From positions 91,843,405 through 91,907,404 of the forward strand of contig CM039182.1 of the NCBI GenBank assembly GCA_008360975.2: 64,000 bases of DNA. The letters are read 5' to 3'. Within the stretch, counting starts at the first letter, position 1; every line of letters begins with the position of its first letter. Under the pieces are notes generated by a model. That model had not been told where the DNA came from. It was given only the letters and a program-made list of their open reading frames with translations, and did not search any database. This document shows positions 51,801 through 61,600 of the stretch, piece after piece. The stretch is from Lichenostomus cassidix. Lineage: Eukaryota > Chordata > Aves > Passeriformes > Meliphagidae. The position numbers and the translations under genes are program-made.

Positions 51801-54800
51801 AAGGCATTCACTATTAGAATGCTCTTCAGCTTGTTCACATTTTTTTTTACTTTTCTTGTTCCTGCAAGAGGTGTAATATTTGGCAAAGTTAACCTGAAAT
51901 ACAAATTTGTCACCTGACACTTCAATGTTTCATGTGTCTCCTACTTGCAGGACACTTATACTGAAACCATTTAAATCTTTAGAAAGCTTTAAAATTAACT
52001 TTATTGATGGAAAGACTGCGAATTTGATCTAGAATTTGCATTAGGATTGACAAAGTGCCCCCACACCCTGCATTGTTCTAAGGTCTTTGGAACATCCATC
52101 CCTCCCACAGCAGCAGGCAACTTTGATAGAGTTCTGTGTATGTCTGCTATCAGTTACAGTTGAGTGAATAAATCCTCAGGCTCAAAGCATCAGTTGATGT
52201 AAATCACTACTGTACTAATGAAGTCAAAAGAGCCACGACAGTTTACAGCACAGGACATGACCCATACTTGCAGCCTGGGAATGCAAGAAAAAGGAAAACT
52301 GCTTTTTCTTTTCATAGCCTGGTTCTCTAATTGGGATTTTTGTCTGCACTGTAGTTTGGTATTGGAGGAAAAAAAAAAAAGAGCACCATATACTTTCAGC
52401 AGACAAATCACTTTGGGCTATAAAAACTTACTAGAGCTGTGTTTACTCAAACCTAACCTGCAAATGTCCCACATTCTCCAAAACCCAAAAACTATGAACA
52501 GCAATTGATTGTTGCAAGCACACTGGGAACACCAATTCTATTCCTTATTAAAATGGCTGGCTAATAAGCACTAACATGCCCTGTGTGAGACACTACTGGG
52601 ATCCTGAAAAATCTGGGGCTCAGGAGATTTAAACAAAAAGAGAGAAAGAGGAATAAAACAGCCATCCCATACCTGGACACAAACGTGGCATGAAGAGTCC
52701 AAGCAATAAGCACAATGTTTGCCTCTGGGGACAAGTGAGAGAAAGGCTTTTGAACTGAAAAAGTGCAAGACTAAGCTCAGATGAAAAATACCTAGGCAAA
52801 CAAACATCATCACACTAGGAAATTTTTGCTCGATTATTGTGCAAAGACTAAGTTACCTATTTTGCCACTCTAAGAACGTTTTAAGTGTTTTAACACGACT
52901 GTAAAATTGACTTGACAAGAGAAAGGATAACTCAGCTATAAACTGGGAAAACAGACAGGGTGACTAATCATGCAGTTGATTAACAGCTTGCTCTGCTAGA
53001 AAAAGAGACCTGACCTTCAACTATTCAGTCCCTCTATGCGCGCATACTTCTCTGCTTCCCTGAAACTCTCCCTACTCTACAACACATGAGAACAACCTCT
53101 GGCAGCCAGCTCCCAGGACTACTCCCCCTGAAAAGCAGTAATCCCTGATCCAACAGCCTAGAGAACCCATGCTCTGCGGTCTCCCTCAAAGTCCCAACAG
53201 AGCACTGCCCTCGTATTTTACTAGCATCCCTGTCACCCTAATTTCCTGCCTCTGAAGTCAGAATTTAGGGTGTGATCTAAAGCTGTTCAGGCACACCACA
53301 TTCTCCTGAATGACACAATGATTTCTTGGTGCTGGTGACCTTGTTCTCTTGTGCAGGTCTCCAACAGAGGGACCAGCAATGCTCTGTCACCCCAGTCTGA
53401 AGACAAAGAGAGCAGCAGAGCAAAGGAAAAAGAGATGAAGATTTCACCTTCATTCTTGAAGGGAAAAATTTCTAAAGGTTTTGTCTAAGCAAAGGAAATG
53501 AGCATGACCGTTAGGGACCATCCACAAGTATGAATCTCAAATGCTAACCTCAGGAGTCCCTTATGAAAGTTAGCACTAAGCAAAGGGATGGGCCAGAATT
53601 TACTGCAGCACACGTGAGGAGGAACAGGCCTGTCTTCCTTCACTTGTCAGCATGACTCTTCTCACTCAGCAACAGGTAAAAGAAAAGCTTTTTGAAAAGG
53701 AAATAATGCCCTTTACCATTAAGGTTAAAAGGTATAAACCTTCATAACCAGCACACTTCTCCTAGAAGAGGAAGAAGAATTTTTTCTGTGTAGTCAAGAG
53801 CTCTCTGATTGGCCTACTTCTATGATCAGCACTTCAGCAGCAACCCAGTGCAGGGTTGGGGACAGTCAGTGGTTTCAGCAGTCTGTCCAAAGCAGAGCAG
53901 GGACAACTGTGATCCAGGGACATGAATAAACTTGAACTGAAGTATGCATGACAAAGTCATGCAAAGGATTTCTCACAACCTGACCCACCATGAACATTCA
54001 CAAGCCCTGACAGGCATTGCAGGAAGACTTAATTGGATTTGTGATCCACATTTGCACTTTCTGCACAGGAAGGAAGAGCAAGTCTTCTCACATAGACATT
54101 TCCACTCACCTGACAGTTACACCAAGAAAACAAACTACTCCAGACCCTCTTCTCAATTGCCTCCTTGAAAATCACATCTAAAAGAAGGTGGCAGACAACA
54201 TGCTCGGAACAGACAGGAGCCACACAGCCCTGGATGTATTTGATGACACCAAACCTAACCCACACTACACCAGCTCATAGCAATGAGCAGGCTGGAGCCT
54301 CCTGCTAAATCCTTATCAGTGCACAGCAAGACTCCAGGCCAAAAAAAGCTACATGACTGCTCTAAGTCTCAAGTCTTGTTTCTGAATCTGTTGCTGACGA
54401 GACTTTAATTCCAAAAGCCCTGTGCTATAAATCACTACATGGCTGAAAAAAAAAACCTAAAAAAAAAACTGTGGAGGAAGTGTTAATACAGTGTTAGGTT
54501 CTCCTGGGATTTAAGGAGACCTGTGAGAAGACACCTTGTTATAAAAGCCAATCCTCTTCTGAAGCAACTGCCAAACATGGTCCTTAAGGAGAACAACAGA
54601 CAGGCCACTTAAACCTGATGTCACATTGATATTCAGGCAATTCTGCCCAAGGATTGCTTGACGATTCAAAATAGGAAGAATCAGCACTCCTTAGTGTAAC
54701 GACAGAGGGGAAAAAAATCATCATTTGCCTGTTTTCTAGGTTAATATAGTCAAACAAGATGTCATTTGTGACAGTTTTTTTCCTTTCAGAACTACATGTT

Positions 54801-55454
54801 TGTGTTCATTCACACACTACACAGGCATGAATAACTTGGGTATGACACTGATTATCAACATGGATGGATAAAATTTCTAAATGTGAAGTAGTACTAGGAT
54901 TCCCTCCTTCCACCAAGTGGAATGGTGCACTTGGCATGCTCCAGTGATGACATGGTACCAGCTGCACAAGGTACATTCCCCTCAGAAAATAAAGGGACTC
55001 ATGGTGATTCTCAGCATGGTATCCTTCAAACACCTTAGAGGCAGCAATGCAGTCCCTCTAGCTGCCATGAAGCCATGCCATTCCTGCAAGCTGCAATGAA
55101 GTGCCTGAGAGGAAGAGCAAGACGGTTCCTAGATGCCTCTTACGTAATTTCAGCCTTTAAATGGGCTCTGTTTTCCACTCTTCCCCTTGCCCCACCACAC
55201 TTTGAGGCACTGAAATGAAACTGCATCTTACCTTGTCTTTGGATAAAAACCCTGAGCAGTGGATGAGCACTTGAAACAGCCTTGAAGAAGTTGTCATCAT
55301 TATTGATAGGGAGAAGGTCTCCATGCACATCAGCATATCCGATCATCACTTCCAGGTTGGCAATGTGATGAATGTGAAGAATTAGTTTGTAGAAGTCTTC
55401 AAACTTTCCTGGCTTGTAGCGATCCAGAGAGAACCTTCTGAACTCTGCCCCAAA
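5943..55454 (-). CDS. PARD6G: PAR6 gamma polarity protein, exons 2 and 3; start exon off window
   Basis: Spliced CDS, minus strand: 55454-55232 then 6802-5943, stop TAG at 5945-5943. The intron is phase 1: the split codon G|AT restores Asp in [14 protein letters not shown]. The two exons give 360 residues; with about 24 from the missing first exon the protein would be about 384, close to human PARD6G at 376. Order of domains: PB1 (binds atypical PKC), semi-CRIB plus PDZ (binds Cdc42-GTP, Par3, Pals1 and Crumbs), then a Ser-rich tail ending VITL. Known role: scaffold of the Par6-aPKC-Par3 complex at the apical cortex and tight junctions. It is assigned to the gamma paralogue from [52 protein letters not shown] and LQNFHPDE, which fit PARD6G better than PARD6A or PARD6B. 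No frame break is seen. Confidence 0.95.
6803..15428 (-). other. PARD6G intron 2, 3' portion
   Basis: AT-rich intronic DNA with no recognised exon, RNA gene or mobile element. Minor simple sequence: (ACCA)n at about 10105-10124 and a short CA-rich stretch at about 12528-12555. The short open frames here match nothing I know. Confidence 0.7.
10105..10124. repeat. (ACCA)n simple repeat
   Basis: About five ACCA units follow an A-rich lead-in, in PARD6G intron 2. Confidence 0.85.
15429..16572. other. GC-rich intronic patch with long open frame and GATA sites
   Basis: In otherwise AT-rich intron 2, about 15740-16140 is GC-rich with scattered CpGs. A 371-codon plus-strand frame (15429-16544) crosses it, antisense to PARD6G. 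Its start is low complexity ([12 protein letters not shown]), the middle is Pro/Ala/Gly-rich and I recognise no domain. A 121-codon minus-strand frame overlaps, as expected of stop-poor GC-rich DNA. Three GATA-type words lie at 15622-15627 (CTTATC), 15748-15754 (AGATAAG) and 15923-15929 (CTTATCT). More likely an intronic enhancer or alternative promoter than a gene. Confidence 0.35.
16573..36095 (-). other. PARD6G intron 2, middle portion
   Basis: About 19.5 kb of AT-rich intron with unusually few repeats. It holds a small CpG-containing stretch at about 20625-20720, a G-quadruplex-type motif at 29435-29460 and short A-rich or AAAC simple sequence (for example near 21618 and 31985). No exon, RNA gene or transposon was recognised. 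Confidence 0.65.
29435..29460 (+). other. G-quadruplex-type motif
   Basis: GGG-AGGA-GGG-ATAA-GGG-TGGT-GGGGG: four G-runs of at least three with 4-nt loops, meeting the usual G3+N1-7 rule. It lies on the strand that is template for PARD6G. Folding is inferred. Confidence 0.6.
36096..36300 (-). mobile_element. CR1 LINE, 3'-end fragment
   Basis: Minus-orientation CR1. It reads 'aaatcatagaatggcctggg', 'ggttggaagggacctt', 'aaagatcatcca', 'cttctctgggcaatctattc', in order. It is 5'-truncated, in PARD6G intron 2, and in the same orientation as the gene. A purine-rich tract (about 36051-36088) abuts its 3' end. The open frame at 36118-36393 comes from this element and is not a gene. Confidence 0.93.
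36301..44529 (-). other. PARD6G intron 2, between the two CR1 copies
   Basis: AT-rich intron. It contains A/C-rich simple sequence at about 36713-36770, a 16-base A run at 42064-42079, a 22-base A run at 43183-43204 and a 241-codon open frame on the gene's strand (42516-41791) with no recognised domain. No exon or RNA gene was identified. Confidence 0.6.
43183..43204. repeat. 22-base A homopolymer
   Basis: An uninterrupted A run on the plus strand (U in the PARD6G transcript). No retrocopy was recognised upstream of it, so it is listed as simple sequence and not as a retroposon tail. Confidence 0.95.
44530..44608 (-). mobile_element. CR1 LINE, short 3'-end fragment
   Basis: Minus-orientation CR1 tail of about 80 bp: 'aatcacagaatagtttggat', 'ctttaaaggtcatctagtcc', 'aaccccc..gcaaggagcag'. 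It is strongly 5'-truncated and lies in PARD6G intron 2, sense to the gene. Confidence 0.88.
44609..55231 (-). other. PARD6G intron 2, 5' portion
   Basis: AT-rich intron immediately after the PB1 exon donor. I see no exon, RNA gene, mobile element or marked CpG cluster. Short open frames on both strands match nothing recognisable. Confidence 0.65.
55232..55454 (-). CDS. PARD6G: PARD6G exon 2: PB1 domain
   Basis: 223 bp, codes 74 residues plus one base. The acceptor is tttctcttgcag before 55454 and the donor is GTAAGA at 55231-55226. It starts [20 protein letters not shown] and includes [18 protein letters not shown] and [11 protein letters not shown], i.e. nearly the whole PB1 fold. In the family the aPKC-contacting lysine (VEVK in PAR6) lies just before FGAEF and so belongs to exon 1, which is not present here. 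Frame continuing past the donor to 55140 is intronic. A CR1 remnant begins about 100 bp upstream in the transcript. Confidence 0.95.
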
Positions 55455-55552
55455 CTGCAAGAGAAAGCAAACAGAGCATCAGCAGATGTGTCACCACAGG
55501 CCAATGCTCCAGTTTGGCAAGTGAACACAGCATACATCACCTCTCTTTTCAA

Positions 55553-55625
55553 AGAATCAGAGAGCTGCAGAATCAATCAGGTTGGACAAGACTTCTGAGG
55601 TCATCGTGTCCAACTTCCACCATTC
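55553..55625 (-). mobile_element. Degraded CR1 LINE fragment
   Basis: Minus-orientation remnant: 'aatcaatcaggttggacaag', 'acttctgaggtcatcgtgtc', 'caac'. It fits the CR1 3' region with several substitutions, so it is old. It starts about 100 bp upstream, in the transcript sense, of the PARD6G PB1 exon acceptor. Confidence 0.75.
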
Positions 55626-58600
55626 AAACCTGTTCCATGGTGAATACAGCCACATGTTGGTGCTTACAAGTCTACAAATGGCATTTTAGGTTCTCCCATT
55701 AGAACATAACCATGGCTACCACAGATATACTGAAGTGTTCCTTCTTAAAAGAAATCACATTTTTTAAATATTAAGTTTTCATTAAATCCTCTAGAGGATA
55801 ACTGCATTTGTAGCATTTAACTTTGAAGGTCCATCATTCATTATCATAATCTCAGACATCCACAGAGCCATTCTTCTCCAAAGCAGAAGTATTCGCTCTG
55901 CTGCTTTCAAAAGAAGTTACTCAGCTATTCAAACAACCTTATAAAAATTCTTTGCACATTTGCCATCAATACCACTGGGATCCCAACCACAAGACCTTTA
56001 AAGAAGCATGGTATGTGAGCACACAGCTTGTTATTAGAAAATACACTCACTCTACATGACCCCTGAATTTCCTGGCAGTCCATGCAGCAGAAGGAAAGTT
56101 AGTTTTCATTACTTTAGTTTTTCTATCACTCCACTGGTTTTTATTTTTAAAGCTTTATAGATCATTACATAGTTGTCAAAAAAAAAAAAAGTGGGGGGAG
56201 GAGGGTGTGATTTGGTGCAATACAATAGAAAATGTTATAAATCCATGAAGCAGTTTTAAGTAAGTCAAAGTGATTGAGGAGAAGATTTCAAAGAACCTCA
56301 TTTCTGGTATTAGAAACAAAATATGCTATTAAGAATAAGAGGGAAAAAATTGATCCTCTATTTAAGGAAATTGAAATAATTAATATAATAATGAAAACAG
56401 GCATCTAGTTAGACTAAACAGCTTAAATCACCTTTCTGGTACATTTAATTTAGTATTTCAGATTGCATAGTATGAGTAAACTACTGTTCATCAACCGAAC
56501 CTCTAAAACCATCCTAACTCACTCTTGAACACATGGGACCATGGCCACAAATCCAAGAGCAAGTAAGGCTGTGACTAGGATCTCATGGAAGTTCTCATCT
56601 GCAGAGTCAGCCAGTACCAGGGCTAGAAACCACAGACACAAAACTAACAAGCACACAAAAGAAATAAAAAGGTGAAGAATCTTCCCTAGACAAATTCTTC
56701 CTCAAAATGGAGAATGACTTGCTTAGAGGTTCTCAGCTGTTAAATCAACTATACATGCAAGCCACTCTTTTGCTGAGAATAACAAAGTATGAATCATCAC
56801 CATAATCATCTTCAAGCAAAAAGGAAAATAAAGAAGCCAATATAACCCTACTGGCTTTGGGCACAAGCATGTTCTCAAATTACTTCCGCAGTTATGAAAA
56901 TCCTACTCTTGAGCATCAAGGCCTAGTTGTGATCATCTGAAAGCTTGTTTAGTCAAATTATGCTGCTTGTTTTTAATACTAACTGCTAGTTCCAGTTTGG
57001 ATTTCAGAGTGCCCATCCAAATGCACAAAAGGCGAACAAACCACAGCTGGTTCCAATGGAAGAAAAACAGTCCTTTGTCCTCCACCCCCTGCTCCTCTCC
57101 AGAAAAATCCAAGTGGCAACTTACTTCTGCCACTGCAGATTGCAAAAAAAAAAGCTTAAGGTTTTTTTTTATTTAAAAAGTATCTTAAAGTTTTCTTTTT
57201 CCTAGATTCAAGCAAGGAAAAGCCATCATCAAGTGTCAAGTTTAACACCTATCTACGTGATAAACTAAATAGGCAAGAACAAGGTCTTTGAAGGTTTTGC
57301 TTAGAGCTGCATCTACTATTCTGCACATCTGAACAGGAATCTGGGATTCCCTTAGCCAAAATGCCAGGGCACTCAGATGCCAATCTCAGTAACCATTTGT
57401 TTACTGGACAGCTTGTTCAGGACCATTAGCACACATGGTACTTGCGAGGAATCTCAGGCTCAGGAATCTAAAGCTGCTGTGCAGTCTGACCCCAGGCAGT
57501 ACAACACCCATCCCACACAGCCCCCTGGGACACACAGTCTGCTGGGGGAACCCATCCAACCTGCTCTGCCCCACACACAGCCCAGGCAGAGCTCAGGTCC
57601 TCTGCAAGGACATTGCACCCAGCAGGAAAGTGACATGGAAGAGCAGAGAGGAAAGAAGTAAGGATGGTTACTCACACTTGGTTGGTATGACCCAAAGCTC
57701 AGCTTAAGTTGCCACATGAGAAGACAGCTGGCCAAAGGGCCAAGCCTCCCAGCCTAGCCCCCGCAGGCACGCTGGAAACTACTGGATCAGTGGAGCCTGA
57801 CATGTGGGAATGCCATTGCAGGCTTGGGGCACTGAGGTCTGACAGGAATGCTGTACAGTCAAATTGACTTGTTCACATGTTCAGCCTTAGGAAAGCCCAA
57901 GAGTCAATTTCATTTGCCTGGGAATAGCACAACAGTAAACAAATGCAAGAGATTTCACTTGTGCTTTCTGCATGACCCCGCTTTTTAAGGCAAGGGAGCT
58001 AGAAGGTGATTCTGTAGAAGAGAAGGGAAGAATCAACAGATTTAAGCAAATAACGAGAACGACTTTCTTTTTGTTTAAAGGTTAGTATTACTGTAGTAAT
58101 AGTTTAGCTGATTTATTCACCCTGTGCATATACACAGGCAGCAACCATTGTCAGCAGGTCTTTTCAGAAGAGGGGGGAAAAACACTTCAGCCCATTCATC
58201 AACCCTAATGAGGCTGATAGAGAGTATCACAGTAATAATGGGGTTTGCAGTACTACTCAGCATGGAGACTGGGTGCTCTGCATTGTATCCAGCCAGGATT
58301 TAAAGATATCTTACAGAAACTACAAATTCTGATAGTCAAAACGACTGATCTGCTTTTCTAAGTCACAAAGTTCATCTTCAGCATATGCCATCACAGAAAG
58401 ATAAACAAGGATTGGTGTCTGCCAGCACAGTCTCTGCCAGAACAATACTGTCTTACGCTGTTTGCTAAACTAACAGTTTTAACAAGCAGATTACATTTCC
58501 ATAATGAAGTAAATTACTCAGACCTGTTTAACTAATGCAAATACTGCATCCAGTCTTGCAGAAGTCAGAGGACAGGAGGGACGTAGGGAACTTAAAAGAA

Positions 58601-61600
58601 TTTAGTCTGACAGAGCTTATTAAGACTGAAAAAAACAATCTAGAAAGAACTGTACATTTTGTTTCACAAAAATAACCTCTGTCCCAAGATCCTCAAAGTA
58701 TCAGCCAACCCCTACACTTGTTGTCTGCAGTTTGATAACAAAAAGCACACAACAAAATACAACACATCAGGCAGGAGCCCCAAGAAAAACAGATGCCCAG
58801 AAAAGTATTCTGATAAAAGTTGTTAAAGAAGAAGGAAGACACAGCTAGCTGATCAAAACTTACACAGGCTGATCAAGAGCAATCAACTGCTTTTTTTGGC
58901 TTTTTTTCTGGCTAAAGGGTACAAGAGGTCAGAGGAGACGAGGGAGCAGGATTTTGAGGTTTGTTTACTTACAGAGCTGTTATTTTGTGAAATGAAAGAG
59001 TTATTTGCAAGCCAAGGAGAGCAACTCTTTTTTTTTTCTTCAAATTTTAAGTTTCAAGATGTTTACAGGGCCAAAAATGAAGCCCTATATTTATGAGGTG
59101 CCATCCCTCTAGTTTATTGCTGGCTTTGAAATCAGGCTATTGTAATAAGAAGACATCAAAGAGCAACATTTAGCAATAAACATGAATTACATTAGCCACC
59201 TACTTCTCTCATGAGGTAAAAAAAATCAAGAACAGAAAGAAAACTAAACACTTTCATCCTTGCATACACTGCAATTTCTGCTTACATATAAGATTTTCAA
59301 AACTGGGAAGACCTAATCAGGGATGCTTTATCAGTGAGAATGAGCATAGGGCAAAAAAGAGGAGAAAGGAAGACAGTGTAAATGGTTTTGTGCTTGCTGA
59401 CTTCACCTGGGACTTCAGAGCTCTGCTGTCACATTCACGTCTCTGTTTCTCTGTTCTCTTTTTCTCCCCCAGTTACATCTTCCCCAGCTCACCCAGCATT
59501 CTCTTGCTCTGCTCCCAGTCTCAGAGATTTTGTCACTAGTGGCAAGATGCCACCAAACAAGCAGATGTCCTCTGCAACAAGTTCTCTCTTCAATGGCTTG
59601 CTCCAGAGCAGCTCTGCTTCACTGAAGTGATCTAGCTAGTGGAAAGTGTGAGATTTCAAGTTCTGCTCAATCCCCTGCTCACATCTTGCTATTTCTTTCA
59701 AGAGATAGTCAAAAGAGTGAGACAGCCTCTATTCTATTTGCCTTTCACAGAAATGCCATCAGGGACACATTTTCACTACTTTCTCCCCCAAAATTTTGTC
59801 CTGATTGACGTCATGCCATACTTCTACCCTTCTTCCTTCTATTCCCTCCTTTTACTACATCAGAAAAACACAGTCATGTTTTAGTATCTTAAATGCTTAA
59901 GAATAGTTTCTCTTACCAAAGAAAACCCGTGGCTCCCCTTCTTTTTAATGCTTCTTTGACACAATGTTTCACATCTCTGCTTTTTGTTTGAAGAACAACC
60001 TTTGTAACTCCTTCAACCCTCCCCAGTGGTCTGTAAGGCTCGGTTCGTCACAACACTCTCCTCTCTTCTGCCTCTACTTGGAAGAAAAATTCTTCTTTCT
60101 CTACTCCCATCATCTACAGATCACCTTCTGCTCGTGAGATGCACCTCACATTCAGTCTCATATAGATCTCTTCACAGATGCTTGGCTGTCAGCTCAAGGT
60201 CAACTTAAAGCCAAGGTTACCCTTACCCCTGCCTCACCTACCTTATTTCATGATTTTTGGGAACTACACTACTACAACTGCCTGTTTTGCCTCACTACTG
60301 CATGGTAGTCTGTGAAAATAGTTATCCGCACAAACAATTTTGTCAGCCTGTTTCTCTGAATCCATCACCCCTTTCTTTGCCACCCCTGCTCCAGTAGCTC
60401 CTCTCCTATCAGCTCATCCATGCAGCTGCCTTTTCCCTACCATCTCAGTCAGCACTGCCTCCAAGCAGCACAGTGCCAGTCTTCCTCACTTCTCCCCTCC
60501 TGATATTTCAAACCCCAGCGCTGTTCCTTCAAGAAACAGTCGTTCGCAGGAAAGCAAAGCCTTTAAAATAAATCTGTGATTTAAGTGCCAAGTCTACCAT
60601 TCCAAAAGCAAAGCTTCCTTTTTTGTATTCCAGTCCCCTGCATCTCTGGGAACAAACCAACGTCTGTTGGCAAATGATGTAGTAGACCAAGATGGTCCTG
60701 TATTTTCAAGCAACACACACTCCATCACACCACAGAGCTCAAGCACGGATACAGCACAGGATGCATACACCCATGGCATGTCACCATCAGCGTGAAGGGG
60801 AAAAGGAAGATTTGGCACCTTGCCACCCAGAGGGACAAAGCAATCAGGTCTGGTCAACACTGTGATAAGCCCATGAACCTAGCTTCCTGCAGAAAGGCAG
60901 CCCTGCCCTACTACAGGTCCCTAGCAAGACCAAACCACTTTCTGAACATTTACTAAGAGGCATCTACATGGATACCGGAAACCTGTAACCAGAAAGGGCT
61001 CTGGATGGTTGCAAACTTATTTAAGACCCTTTTAGCTGCCGCCAGAGGTTTCCCCATGAGCTCAGTGCCAGCAACAGCTGCAGAGAAGTAATTTGATGCA
61101 CATGCATGCACACTCCTGGCCAGACCTGAGGGGGGACTGGGAACAGCTGTGCAGGGCGGAAGCAGGAGGGATGGCACAAGGCTGGGTGGCCCTGGGGCTG
61201 GTGCACCACACCCTTCCCCAGACATTTCTGCCTGAATTAACTTCAGGCATTTCCAATGGGAACGGGACTGCCTCTGCATCGGGAGATTTTGCCTTCACTT
61301 AGAGGGAGGCAGTGCCTCCAAAGATACACTTCATCTTTTAACTCCTGTCCTGCCATTGTAAATGTAATTAGGGGCAAGCAGTCAATCCTCGGAAAACCCT
61401 TCCTGGTGACTAAGAGCTCAGATTAAGTGCACACAAAGTCTCTCACAAAGGGAATGATAAGGGACTACAGAGGAAGGCACTATTAATTGCACCTCTGAAG
61501 AACTCCTTGGAGCTGGGTAGTCCCGGAGCCTGTCAGACAGAGCCTCCACAGGTATTTTAACCTCACACGGGAGACATTCCTTTCTGACTTGGCTGTAAAC

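Noticed and set aside
61021..61310. Possible PARD6G exon 1 or promoter in a GC-richer stretch
   Set aside because: It is CpG-poor, and no segment encoding a PAR6-like N-terminus followed by a donor could be found.
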